Shown: positions 46,531 to 58,560, counted from the stretch's first letter. The stretch: DNA of 64,000 bases from Amborella trichopoda (GCF_000471905.2 NW_006500031.1:2404802-2468801), one strand, 5' to 3'. The notes: generated by a model from the letters alone, not told the origin. Program-made: numbers and translations.

Positions 46531-47076
46531 AGTTTTAACTTCCATATCTTATGAGACCCAAGAATTAAAAATATTACTTGTAAGCAGAAAGTCTCTATAT
46601 TTTCTATCTTACAACCCTTTGGATCTCTTTAACTATAAATTTTTTACCCAAACAAGTACTAAAATAACATCCTATTCAAACTTCATCTCTCCCTTAAACT
46701 ATATCTCTCTCTTCGTTTCTCGGTGAGTTTACCAGCCAAGAGGTTTAGCTTGAGCTCGAACACGAGCATACCTTATGTGTGTGAGAGAGATGGAGTTTGG
46801 GTTTTAGAGAGAGAGAGATGGAGTTCGAATTTTAGGGAGAGAGAGACGATAATGTGAGTGTGAGAGATGGAGTTTGGATTTTAGAGAGAGAATGATAATG
46901 ATTTGAGAGAAAGATGGAGTTTTAGAAAGAGAGATAGAGTCATTTCATAAGTTGTTGAGGTCACCAATGCATGGTCAAAATGGTTTAAGAGGTTGGAGGA
47001 TAGAAAAGATGAAATCATTTTGCTTACAAGTAATATTTTCAATTATTAAGTCTAATGAGATATAAAAGTTAAAAAT
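46531..47076. repeat. Foldback with a GAGA-rich centre
   Basis: The arm at 46531-46616 and its inverse at 46991-47076 share AATATTACTTGTAAGC and AGTTTTAACTTCCATATC-like ends. Between them lies GAGAGAGATGGAGTTTGG sequence (46780-46950), the opposite strand composition to the neighbouring TCTC minisatellite. Confidence 0.7.
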
Positions 47077-47955
47077 ATAAGATAATATAATATTTTTTCT
47101 AAACACCTTTTAAAAAATATATTTTCAAATATCCCAAACTTTTTATCCAAATACACATCGCATATATGGACTGAGCATCCATAGCATGGTCATCAGGATC
47201 AACTAGGCCATTGAACTGTTGATTTTGTCTGGTTCAATCAATCAATTGAACCAATTAAAATTCGATGTTCCAATCGACCAAAATCATTCAAGGATTGATT
47301 TGATCAACAAATATGATTTTTGCTTTCTAATCAAATCAATGTCAGCACTTAAATCGAAAAACTAGGTGGTCCTATTTTTTGACAGTCAAATATAAGTGTG
47401 TAATAACTCAAAATCAAATTTTATTTTTTGAAAATAATAATAGTATGATTCTTAGTTGGAACCTAAATTTTTTTAAAAAAATAGATCCAAAAAATCCTTA
47501 TTACCAGTTTTTCACATGAGGGATAAGATAATAATATGCTCCAACAATAGCATGTGTACGTGCTATTACATAAAGCCATAAAACTTCTACTGGATTTTGG
47601 TGAACACAGCACCTTATCATGTGATTATTTTCAATTTTCAAACAAATGAAAATTGGATTTCGAGGTCTGAAAAACTCAGATCTGACCATCTAAAAATGGA
47701 ATAATGTTTAGTCAACTACGTCGCAAAATCTAAATACTTTCTAAAACATAAAATTTCCGAATGACTATTTATAACATTGTCAAAAAAAAAGTAAAAATCT
47801 GAGTATCCCAAATCCAGTTCAGTTGCTTTGGCCAAAATAGCGTAAAGGCCAACATCTTGCCTATTGCATATGTTCATGTCAACCTAATTCTAACTCAATT
47901 CAAGTTAGCAATGGCCAATATTGGGTATCAAATAACAAAGGAAAACGTTTATATG
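47077..47955. other. Intergenic, no gene
   Basis: AT-rich with only short unrecognised open frames. A second CCCAAACTTTTTATCCAAAT element end lies near 47135. Nothing else was recognised. Confidence 0.55.
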
Positions 47956-48083
47956 CCGGCAGCCCTCGTAACTCCCCATCGCCACCATCCAACTTGTTGG
48001 AGATTGACGTCCCATCGCCACCATCCAACTTGTCGGAGATTGGCATCAATGGGTGCTGGACACGGGTGATGGGGAGTTACCGG
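47955..48083. repeat. Small hairpin element with internal duplication
   Basis: Ends TGCCGG...GTAACTCCCCATC (from 47955) and GATGGGGAGTTAC-CGGCA (to about 48086) are inverted. Inside, CCCATCGCCACCATCCAACT is repeated twice, about 43 bases apart. It is GC-rich compared with its surroundings. Confidence 0.6.
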
Positions 48084-48209
48084 CACTGCACACTATAATA
48101 AAATTATTCCTAATAATGAATTATATGCTTTTTTAGCAGCGTCCATCACTGCACACTATAATAAAATTATTCCTAATAATGAATTATATGCTTTTTTAGC
48201 AGCGTCCAT
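48084..48209. repeat. Perfect 63-bp tandem duplication
   Basis: CACTGCACACTATAATAAAA begins at 48084 and again at 48147. I see no differences across both copies, which end GCAGCGTCCAT. This implies a very recent duplication or an assembly artefact. Confidence 0.92.
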
Positions 48210-48230
48210 CGTAGAGTTGTAAAACTTAAA

Positions 48231-48627
48231 GAAAAAAATTTATATGAGGTTGCAACCTTAAAAGGTAGAACAAAAGATACATCTCAAAAATCCATTGGAA
48301 AATTTTGTTTTAATATTGAAAAACCATCTCATTGATCATCTCAACATCAAGATGTATGAATATAACAAAAAAAAAAAGATTTTGAGCTCCAAAAATAGTA
48401 CATCTTGCAATGCATTATATAGACAATCCATTTTCAAGAGTTTCATATGTTCATAGATCTACTTGATTTTAACTATTTTTGGAATTTAAAAATTTTTAAT
48501 TAGATATGAAAATAGATTTTTAGATAATCCTACGAATGTTTTACACCAAAATTATATGTTATGACAAATTTTGGAGGTACGCCTTAATTGGATTGTTCAA
48601 GGTTGCAACCTTGTATAAACGACGTCC
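48231..48627 (-). mobile_element. MITE superfamily, end type A, with perfect 9-bp TSD
   Basis: A 397-bp element between perfect copies of AAACTTAAA (48222-48230 and 48628-48636). The right terminus carries AAGGTTGCAACCTT at 48599-48612. The core dyad is present but its CpGs are degraded (CATCTCAACATCAAGATG). Confidence 0.88.
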
Positions 48628-49084
48628 AAACTTAAAAGCATTTATATTTGTTTTTATTTTGGACACCTTATATAATAACATTTACGAAGCCATAATCATT
48701 TTTTACTATTAGAAGTGAAATTAGCTGGTTTGGGGGTACAAAATGAAATTTTTCGGACTATGTAAAATATTTTAAACTACTGATTTCACATGTGATAACT
48801 AAGGGTGACCTCCTTGTACTAAAAGTGAATAGTTCTATGGTCTTATAGTATGCAATCATTTTTACTTTATTCAAAATAATATGTTGAAATTGACATTTTT
48901 AACTATAATTCACTAAAAATAGCTAGAAATCACACAAAAATTAAATAATTAAATAATATTATACATAATACAAGATACATACTAAACAAGTAACAAAACA
49001 TATTGTCCAGAATATATTAATTTTAGATAAAGTAATATATTCCAAATAAAGTTAATTGTCATTCAAACTCCCTAGAATTAGGCA

Positions 49085-49325
49085 TATTTCAAACACTTGA
49101 AAAGGTTATTCTAACATTGAAAAACCCTCAATTGATCATCTCAACCTTTAGATGTATACCTATAAAAGATAGATTTCAAATCCTAAAAATACTGCATCTT
49201 ATAACACATTATTTAAATCATCTATTTTTCAGATTTTTAAGTGTTTGTAGATCTGTTAAATCTACACTATTTTTTAAGATTCAAGTTTCATAATTACAAG
49301 TGGAAAAGATTTTTAAACCATTTAA
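49085..49325 (-). mobile_element. MITE superfamily, partial, inverted
   Basis: The interior (AACCCTCAATTGATCATCTC, TAACACATTATTTAAATC, GTAGATCTGTTAAATCTACA) is clear. Both termini are eroded. Confidence 0.55.
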
Positions 49326-49554
49326 GATCTAGTGCAGAAACTGCATCTTCCAACAAACTTTGGAAATGCTTCTTACCTTGTTGTCTTTGGAAATGCTTCT
49401 TACCTTATTGTTTCAGGTTGAACTGCACCCATGTGTGTGCCAAATAGAACCTGACCATGTTCTTTTTTAAACAAACGCCATATAGTTTTTCAAAATATTT
49501 TTGAACCAAAATACCCCTCACCAATTCTATCTAAAATACATAAAATGTTTTGGT

Positions 49555-49885
49555 TTGTATATGGTCTCAACCTTAAAACAGTCATAAGAGATGCACCTCT
49601 AAATATTGTAAAAGATGCAATTTTTCAAAATATCTTACAATGGCCTGAAAATCTATTTTCACCCCTAATTACAAAATCAAAAGCTAAAAAAATGGTATAA
49701 ATCAAACATATTCAAAAACCCTTGAAAAATTTGAAAATTGACAGTTTAGATAATATGATACAAAATGCATCATTTTTAAGACTTGAAATCCTCATCTTTT
49801 CTATGTCCAAACATCTCGAAGTCAAAATGATCAATTGAAGGGGGTTGTCAACATCAAAAGAGTCTCTTCGAGTAGATTTTTTACC
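49555..49885 (+). mobile_element. MITE superfamily, right end missing
   Basis: Left end GGTTTGTATATGGTCTCAAC, then CTTAAAACAGTC and the shared core (CATCTCGAAGTCAAAATGAT). It ends at about 49885 before the expected terminal palindrome. Confidence 0.6.
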
Positions 49886-50112
49886 ATGAATACAACAGGG
49901 AAAAATATTCCTTACCATTGTAGTACCACTTAAAGAACCATCAAGGGTTCGAATCCTTTGTTAACCATCCTATCAAATAAGTTGAAGAGGAGCATATACA
50001 TGCCATGAAGTGACTCTTTAATGAAAATTTCACATCTCTAAAAATATTTGATTCCTCTTTTAAATAGCATAATATTTATCTAATATAATTTGTGAAACGG
50101 GTATTTTAGTAA

Positions 50113-50492
50113 GGGAAAAGTTCATATAGAGCCGAGGTTCTCAACAATCAAATTAGAGCCTACCTCAAAAGTTTCACTAGAAGAAGTTTTGATGCTCAAA
50201 TATCCTCAAATTGATCATCTCAACATCAAGATGCATGGACATGAGAAAAAAATTGATTTCATGTGTTCAAAATAGTGCATTTTCTAATGCATATTTGGAC
50301 GGTCAATTTTCAAGTTTTCATAGATCCGCTAAATCTACACTTTTTGAAGCTTTAAATCTTATAATTAAATATGAAAATAGTTTTAAAGGCTATCATAAAG
50401 ATTTCCAGTATTGAAACCACATTTCTTGACACTATTTGAAGGTGGGCTCCAACTTGATTGTTTAGAACCTCGGCTCTATACAAACTGCACCT
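50113..50492 (-). mobile_element. MITE superfamily, end type B, with 8/9 TSD
   Basis: 380 bp between TTTTAGTAA (50104-50112) and TTTTAGTGA (50493-50501). Ends GAGCCGAGGTTCTCAACAAT and GATTGTTTAGAACCTCGG show the type-B dyad with a few changes. Confidence 0.82.
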
Positions 50493-50871
50493 TTTTAGTG
50501 AACATACTTTGACAAAACATATAGGGGATCCGGAGAAAATAGGAAACAGTAGGGTTTAATTCGGTATCGCCAAAAAAGATTGGGTTTTAACTGGAGGCCA
50601 CCTAAATATTATATAGGACAGAGATTCCTCTACCCCACCAACCCCTCTGCGGCCGCGCCCAAAAAAAAAAATCCCAAATTATGTTAACTTCCAAAAAAAA
50701 AAAAAACAAATTTACATAAAGTATAGATAGCACCAGTACACATTTCAACTTCATGGCCAGTACAACCAGTATCTCCAAATATTTCGATGAGAACGTAAAT
50801 AAAATAGTACCAAATGAGAGCAATAAACAATAGAAATTCTATTTTTTCTTCTTTTGTGTTAAGTGAGCATC

Positions 50872-53800
50872 TTAACGAATATTCAGCATGTTCAGAAGCT
50901 GAGTGGATATCTGTTCTCTAATGTTATCTCTATTGCTTGAATTAAGTGTGTACACTTCTGCACCTGGGTGATTCCTCAACCTTGCAACTAGAGAGGAAAT
51001 TCCAACTAGATTGTTAACAAGATCACAAGACTGGGAACTTTAACATAGCAAAAGAAATATAACAATACCTGCATGCTTAACGGGGCCAGAAAAAAGATAA
51101 ATACAATAACATCAAAAGCCTTGTGAGTAAATAAATCTATGCTAACATAAGCATACAGCAAATATAATTACAAGAATCAGTACTTCGAACAAATTTAATC
51201 ACAAAAATATATGGTACAGATGGTTCAAAATGGAATTATAGACATCCAGTGGAACAGTGGGAAGAAACAAAGGAAGAACAATTTTGCACGCGCAAGAATT
51301 TTGAATGTTGAGCTTGAGCCAGTATATTAAAGGATGAAATCATGAATCCAAATCCAAATAAAATATCATGACTTTAGGATGCATTTTGTCACTGTGCGTG
51401 GTTCAACTAAGGGGCAAAGTTGGTCAGTGTAGGCTACTTTAACCTTCTCCATCAACTTTCTATATTTTATTAACATCATCCACATTCTTGCCCACCAAGT
51501 AATATATCTATGAGAAGTTTGTTACACTTATTGTGGACACAAAGAATACATCAATAAGATGTTTGCTGCTCTTTGTTGACCAAGATGTCCAAAGGGATCG
51601 TAAAATCAACTTGTGGGTCTAAATGCGTAGTGCATCCAAAGCCCGTACCTCTTTTAATCAGTCTTAATACTAATTACCCATATGCATGTACCCTTGGAAC
51701 CCACCCACAATAAAGATAACATGTGTCTTTGCACCAGAAAAAAATCTAAGGAACAAAAGATAATCCTTCTTGCCTTTTCAACAAGAGCATAGATAAGATC
51801 TGTCTTACATGGCCACAAGATATTTGTATGCCCACAAAGCCTATGAGTTCATAGTCATTATGTGCCAAATCATAAATAACAGGGTAACATCGAAATTTAA
51901 AAAAAAGTAATGCAAGGTGTTTACTCATAACTTAATCAGGATCTCAAACTAGAGGCATTAAGAATCATATTAATTTTTAGAAGCATTAAGAATCATATTA
52001 GTTTTTGCAGCATGTTAAGCTATCCCAGGAAACTGAATTATTGTATTTCTAAGATCACATAGGCTCATGCTTATCGGGAGGCTTGCTCGACTGGTCATGG
52101 TAAAAAGAACGATAGAAAGAAAGTGATGTCTACACAAAGAATTAAGCGATAGGAAAGAAAATTTTAAATACCTTCAGGTATATCACGACCAAACTTGGGA
52201 ATAGGTATGGTGGCTAAAATTGGGATGTTGGTCTTGAGAACTTCTAGCACTGCAGGGAAGAAACTAGAACTAAACAACTCCATTCTACCCACTTCATCGA
52301 TGATGAACAGCTCAGTGCCTTCTCTGACCTGATATAAGACTTTGGCAGGTCTGAGATCAGCTAAAGAAGCTTTATATATTGTGTTCTTCTAACTATGATG
52401 GCCATGCTAAGTATGAGATCTAAAATACCTCTAATTCAGGCAATGCTAAAAATTCAAATGATGCTACATCAACTTTGTACTTCCCAACACTAGGCCACCT
52501 GGCAGTCCCTGCACTATCATTATGAAAAATGATTTTAGAATTTTAGTTGGAGAAAAAAGCAACAAGATAAATTGATGTCACACCCAACAAATTTGTACAG
52601 TTAAAAAGCAATAATCATCTAAAACACCCCTAAACGAGATCAGGAAACAAGTAGGAAGAGCAACATGTTCATTAAAGGGAAATTTATCCAAATGCCCATG
52701 AGAGATGAACTATTAACATCCTACTCGTATCTTTTCATTTAATTTCGAAATACCCATCAAAGGACATGATCATGACTTGGAATTGTTGTAAATGGGTAAA
52801 ATGTTGAATATTTCAAATTTCCCTTCATAAAATGATATCCTCTTCCAAGAATCGCAAAAAATACTGTATTATGAATGCAAATTGAAACAGAAAAATAAAG
52901 GGGCATACATCACAATTAGTTCATTTATTTGCTTGCAATTTTTCTAATACAACATTTGTCAATTCGTTGAGTTCCATTTTGCTTTTATTCAGTTTTCTAC
53001 TAAATTCTAAGACTTCATCCCCTTAGCATTCAGGACTTAAAAGGAAACCTTGACTAGGAAATATCCCCCATATTCAACCAAACTTGAGAAGGGTAAACCA
53101 GAAAACCAAGAGAGAATGCAGAAAAATAAATTAATCAAAACATGAAAGACTGTCTTTACTTGCTTCATTAAATAATGAAGCCACATTTCATTGCATGTGT
53201 TCAATCTATATCCCATGGGCTTCCTACCCAAGAGAAACCAAATAACATAAAATATGATGCATTTATGTATAAAAAATGAAGGTCAAACAAATTTTTTATA
53301 TAGCCTGATTTAGTCCCCTGATATAAAGAAATCAACTCCAGATAAAGTAAGAAGCCAGAAATAGAACATTCATGAAATGAGGCCATCTTGAAAACCAAAA
53401 ATGACTGAAGAAAATGAGTCAAATGCAAAAACTACCTGACAGAAGTTGACGCAAGACTTTCCCTTCTGCCATCTAATGTCACCACTTCAAAGCCCACCCT
53501 TTCAGTTCCTTGTCTAATCTCACCTATATGATTGCCACTTGCCATTAATAGTTGGTAATTACCATCTAGCAAAAGCACCATGATTATTTTCATGCTCCAA
53601 ATATGATTAACGGTAGAATAATAGCTCGAGTCGCTTTAAATCTTGCTTACATTGCCACTACATAAATCTTATACATCGTATTGAGAAACACTTCCATATC
53701 CTGACTTTTGTTTGGAAAGCCCTTAAATAATATATTTGTCACTAAAATAAAAAAGAAAGCATATGCAAAAAATAAAGAACAAATGCTATACAGTACTCAA

Positions 53801-55417
53801 GACCTTCACACAATGTATATGAGAGATGAATAAATGAGAGAGGTAAAACAGTATGAGAGCTTGTGGTAGACCAATAAGCCATTACTCCATTAACAGCTAA
53901 ACTGAATGTTTCTTAAGGAAGCAAGGAACAAAAAAATGCTAGTCAAGCATGCAGTCTCTAAGATTTGTTGCAGCTATTGGATAGATTTGATCTCCCCGCT
54001 AAATTCAAGGTAGTGAAAAGGAGGTATTTTTGATAATCTATTGCATGTGTAAGTAATTGTCAAAAGACAAACAAGTCTACAAGGAGGCGTCAGACAACTG
54101 CTGAACTTATTGTTGGCAGCAATTATTCAAGATCACCTCGTTTAGATTCATGTGGTAGATCATGCCTGTGAGATGTTCAATAAGTGCCCTTATCTATGTG
54201 GTTTGTGTGCTTTACACTAGTATACAATGTGCTAATGAGAGATTGCATATAGTGACTAAGTTTCCATTCTTTTAGGGAATGTTATGGGAACTTTAGCTGA
54301 GGTCATCCTCCACTTTCCATTCTTAAGAATGCGTCCATGCCCATGACAGAAAGGAATTTTCGCTTGTCAACTGACAAGATGCAATGTTTGTCAATTCTTA
54401 GGCGAATAAGTTGTATATGGTTGGATAAACAGAAAATCGTAAAGGCTGCACAAGATATTTAAAGAATTGAGCCCCTGTCTAAAGGCTGCTTGGAGTTCTC
54501 GTTTTCTTTTTCTTTTGTAATAAGAAGTATCTCCATTGAAGCAAAAAATTCCTGAACTTTGAATTTTCCAATAATAAACATATAATTTAGAGGTTATTGG
54601 TGGTAGATATGGGGACAAAGCCATGAAAGAACACACTAGATAATCTCCTATCCATGGTCCTCCATGGCATCACAACAGCTTAAAGTCACCACTTTGTTTA
54701 CCAGGCCAGTATCCTTAGCCCCCTATTTTATAAAAGGCCGTATCCTATTGGAAGCCTAGTTGAAAAGGTCATAAATACTTGCAGTAAAAAGTATGGTGTC
54801 ATTCCTTCTAAACCATAGAAACATGAATCAGCTCAAAAGACAGTCGCAAATCTTAGGGTCCTTAAGAGCATCATTTGTCACTAGGAGGAAGATCTTAGAA
54901 CATTGAGATGTTGCTAGAATCTCATGTGACATGTACAACTTCCAAGATGAAAGTAGGCAGTACCGAAATCCCAAAGGCTATTCAACACTGCCATTTCCTA
55001 ATGATCAATGCAAGTTCCACTAACCCTAGAATAACAGTTACAGTACTGGCAATCAACCTTCAATGATTAAAATTAATGAAGAACTTGAAAGAAAAACTCG
55101 TATTATTTCTAGTTTTCATTCAACAGAGAGAAAGAATTACAAAAGGAGTATAAAATGAGTAGGGAAGAAGAAGTGCTTACGAGTGTAGAAGCCCTGAACT
55201 TTCAAATTGGGTTTGGAAGCTCTGAGCGACTCAAGGACCCTCATAACCAAAGTTGTCTTCCCAATCCCCTGAAGTAAGAGAAAACGCCATGACATCAGAA
55301 AAAAAAAAAATAGTATATGCCCCATATGGGGATCTATTTTAGAGGGAGAAATGGGATTTATTGTTGTGTACTCACAGGAGGACCTGTCAGTAGCACGCCT
55401 TTGGCAGGAGTTCCCAT
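50872..55417 (-). CDS. Nucleoside-triphosphatase, THEP1/NTPCR family, six exons
   Basis: A 186-residue protein, the usual length of this P-loop NTPase family, which slowly hydrolyses ATP, GTP and other nucleoside triphosphates; its cellular role is poorly known. Exons (minus): 55376-55417, 55181-55268, 53436-53523, 52429-52498, 52172-52328, 50872-50987; all phases fit and sum to 187 codons. Walker A GPPGIGKT is residues 12-19 and is split by intron 1 between P14 and G15. QGFYTREIRQG lies at 39-49, VGFEVVTLDGRRESL follows, and the Walker B block LFIIDEVGRMEL is at 103-114. IPILATIPIPKFGRDIPE and HPGAEVYTLNSSNRD are typical of the plant branch. The start is the first ATG before GTPAKGVLLTGPP. 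No signal peptide is evident, so it is probably cytosolic. Exon 4 uses a CCAG acceptor; an upstream GCAG would introduce a stop. Confidence 0.93.
53524..55180 (-). other. THEP1 intron 2 (1.66 kb)
   Basis: Ordinary AT-rich intron sequence. No superfamily MITE, exon-like sequence or opposite-strand gene was recognised in it. Confidence 0.55.
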
Positions 55418-55541
55418 GCGCTCCTATTGATTTTGGTTTCACAGGTAGGGTGAAACAGACTCTTACGCCATGAGGGAGAGCTTTTGGCTTGCGCTTCCAA
55501 GTTCTAGCATCGATGAAAGAACAAAAAAAGTAAAAGTTCAT

Positions 55542-56296
55542 GGAAAATAGTTTGTATAAGGTGTCAACCTCATGCTGTAGAAATACGGTGCACCTTAAAA
55601 TCCTGGGAAAGGTTGTTTTGCAGTTGGAAAATCTTGACCTCGAATGTAATGTATAGGTATGAAATAAAATTTTGATTTTAAGTCTTAAAAATGGTGTATT
55701 TCGTAATATATTATATATGCCAACTATTTTCAATAGTTTTTAGTACTTATAGTTCTGCTTGATCTGTATCATATTTTAAATTTGGAAAAAGTTGACATAC
55801 GGTTGCAACCTTAAATGTATAATTACAGATGCACCTCAAAAATCCATCGAAAAATGTTGTTTTAATGTTGAAAAATGTTCATCTTGACATCAAGATATAT
55901 CAATATGAAAAAAAAAAATAGAGTCTAAAAAATAGTGCATCTTGCAATACATTGTTTAGATTGTCCATTTTCAAAATTTTCATATATTTATAGATCTACT
56001 TGGTTTTAATGATTTTTTTAGTTTAAAATTTTATAATCAGATATAGAAATAGATTTTCAGATAATCTTAATAACTTTTTAAACCAAAATTACATGTTATG
56101 ATAAAAACTAGAGGTGCGTGATTGTTTAAGGTTCCAACCTTATATAGAAACCACACCCTTTAAATTTTAGATATTTATAGTTAAGGGTTTGAAATAAATT
56201 TATGGGTTTCAACACCAAGACCGCATCTTTTGCTATAATTTGAAAATATGTCTTACATTGATTGTTTAAGGTTGACACATGACATAAACCTCACTC
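55542..56296 (-). mobile_element. Outer MITE, end type C, interrupted; 8/9 TSD
   Basis: Flanked by AAAGTTCAT (55533-55541) and AAAGTTTAT (56297-56305). Its left part has GTTTGTATAAGGTGTCAACC; its right end has AGGTTGACACATGACATAAA. It is split by the element at 55784. It sits about 125 bases upstream of the THEP1 start codon, so it lies in or next to that promoter. Confidence 0.82.
55784..56158 (-). mobile_element. Inner MITE, end type A, perfect 9-bp TSD
   Basis: 375 bp between perfect TTTAAATTT copies (55775-55783 and 56159-56167), inserted within the type-C element. Ends GGAAAAAGTTGACATACGG and AAGGTTCCAACCTTATATAG. The outer element resumes immediately after the second TTTAAATTT. Confidence 0.88.
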
Positions 56297-56389
56297 AAAG
56301 TTTATTAAGGTAGCAATCTTATTTCCGCATGTTCTATTGAAAGGTATTTACCCCAAATAAATTCCATTAAAACGCTAACAAAAAAGCCT

Positions 56390-56700
56390 AGGTCTTATGG
56401 GAAAAAGCAAGGCCTCTCCTCAAAACTTATAAAAAATTATAGTTTTGGCATAAAAAACCATCAAATCGATCAGCTTGACCTTCGACACTATGTTTATTTT
56501 AAAAAAATAAGGATTTTAAGCCCAAAAGTAGTATGTATTGTTATAATACACTATTTTAGGTCGTACATTTTCAAGTGTTAATAGATCTGCAATATTTGTA
56601 CCATTTTTGAACCATCATAGGGATTTTTTATGCTCAAAGTGCTTTTTTGGTGAGGATTTGAGGTGAGGCTTTACTTTGTCATAAAGTTCAGGTCTTATAA
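56390..56700 (-). mobile_element. MITE superfamily, end type E, inverted
   Basis: AAGCCTAGGTCTTATGGGA at the left; GAGGTGAGGCTTTACTTTGT and AAGTTCAGGTCTTATA at the right. The interior shares TACATTTTCAAGTGTTAATA and AGATCTGCAATATTTGTACC with the superfamily core. Confidence 0.6.
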
Positions 56701-56861
56701 AAAATATACCATTAATACTGCCTTAAAAGACATGACAATGTCTTACAATAAATCTCAAGGTATACCGCTTAACTAAAATAAACGGTATAGAATATCACAA
56801 CTTTACCTCTATGAATAAAGTTGTAGCCATATGTAACTCGCACTGTTATTAATAAAAGGCA

Positions 56862-57055
56862 AAAGTTTATATAAGATTGCAACCTCATATTATAAAAGTA
56901 AGCTGCACCTCAAAAATCCAATAAAAAATAGTGTTCCAAAGTTAGTATGTCTTACAATTAATCATCTTGACCTCGATATATATGGATATAAAAGGGGAAA
57001 AAATTAAAGTCCTAAAATATATGTTGTAATAAGTTATTTGGATTGTCTTACTAAC
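56862..57055 (-). mobile_element. MITE superfamily, end type A, half copy
   Basis: AAGTTTATATAAGATTGCAA CCTC starts the copy, followed by CAATTAATCATCTTGACCTC. It stops at GGATTGTCTTA, roughly mid-element. Confidence 0.55.
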
Positions 57056-57487
57056 AAAAGGGAACACCGATAACTACTGAGATTGCATACCATGAAACCA
57101 TATATTTTTTGTACAATGAAGTCATAATTGTCTTTAGCAAGCTTATGTGGAATCTGACATCTCAAAGTGCGTCACATATTTTAAAACTTTTTTTTTTAAA
57201 CAAAACCCAATTTCACACCTAACAGGCAGTAATAATTGTGCTTTATTATATACAAAATTACAAATTTTATTGTATACATTTCCAAAACCACTTATCACCC
57301 TGCCGATTTGTAGCAAATTCGCTGATAACAACTGGAGTGAACCACAAGCTGAAGAAGTTGAGACTTGAGAAAAGGACGGTCTTTTAGATAAAGGAGTTCA
57401 TTTGGATGATTTGTTGATTGCCGAAGATATTTTTATGTACATTTGTAGTACTTTTGAGTTATTATTGAAGTAAATGTGCTATTGTAA

Positions 57488-57518
<31 letters not shown>

Positions 57519-57690
57519 AGTAAAAAAATCTTAAATCAGTGATGTACGGTAATTGAATGGCTACAAACCCTTCACATGATCGAAGTTACACGCAAATTTG
57601 CACAGAAATAGCCATGTTTAATTGGCCTATTTTAAATGAGAAAAAGAGGGAAGAAGTTCATGAAATATATTAAGACATTATAAAAATTGG
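57056..57690. other. Intergenic, no gene
   Basis: AT-rich sequence with two overlapping short open frames on opposite strands at 57143-57368 that match no family I know, and an AAAATAAAAT run near 57490. Confidence 0.5.
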
Positions 57691-57699
57691 CGTTCTTAA

Positions 57700-57991
57700 A
57701 AACGCAGCCAATAAAGGTTGTTTGGATGCTAGGAAACATTTTAATTAATCATCTCGATCTCGAGCCATATAAATACCAAAAAAAAAAAAAGTTTAAAGTC
57801 TTAAACATAATATACCTTATAAAGCATTGTTTATACTTTACACGGTCTATTTTAAAGATTTTTATGTGATTATAATTAAATTTTCAGGCTATCCAAGGGG
57901 TTTTCAGCGCTACAATTGCATCTCATCTCCCGCTGGGACTGGATATGGGCCTTATTTGATTATTTAAAATTGACACCTTATATAAATCACA
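57700..57991 (-). mobile_element. MITE superfamily, end type C, left end lost
   Basis: Begins inside the core (AATTAATCATCTCGATCTCG) and ends TTAAAATTGACACCTTATAT followed by AAATCACACCC, the type-C terminus. Confidence 0.6.
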
Positions 57992-58162
57992 CCCATATAA
58001 ACTCTAGTTCTTTGGCGCATATCCCATTTCTCTACCACAGAAAACGCTATTTTATCTACTTGCCCGTTTGGATTAGAAGAAAAAATAAAACAATAAAGAA
58101 AGCAATATCATTCTCACTTAAGAACAACCTTGCCCATTGATATAGCAACGGTCGAATTATAT

Positions 58163-58560
58163 GGAAAAAGCTTATATAAGGGTGCAACCTTAAAATGTTT
58201 AACTACGGAAGCACCTCAAAAATCTAGAAAAATGTTGTTTTAATGTTAAAAAACCCTCTAATTGACCATCTCGATATCGAGACGTATGACCGTGACTATG
58301 ACTAAAAAAACGATTTTGAGTCCCATAAATAGTGCATCTTACAATACATTATCTAGACTATTCATTTTTTAGCTTTTCATATATTTATAGATCTACTTGA
58401 TTTTAATCATTTTTTTAATTTAAAATTTTATAATTAGATATGAAAATAGATTTGAGACAATACTAATAATATTTTACATCAAAATTATATATAATGATAA
58501 AATTTGAAGGTGCATCTTAATCGGATTGTTTGATGTTGCAACCTTATGGAAACCGCACCC
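58163..58560 (-). mobile_element. MITE superfamily, end type A, full length
   Basis: Ends GGAAAAAGCTTATATAAGGG and TTGCAACCTTATGGAAACCG. The core dyad CATCTCGA-TA-TCGAGACG is at 58267-58284. The flanks do not show a matching 9-mer. Confidence 0.8.

Noticed and set aside
49941-49956. tRNA-like B box (GGTTCGAATCC)
   Set aside because: No matching A box, acceptor stem or anticodon arm could be drawn. It could be a SINE relic or chance.
55137-55733. A 198-codon minus-strand open frame containing GIGKTTLVMRVL
   Set aside because: It reads through THEP1 intron 1 and into a MITE. The spliced exon set gives the full conserved protein with the Walker A start TGPP.
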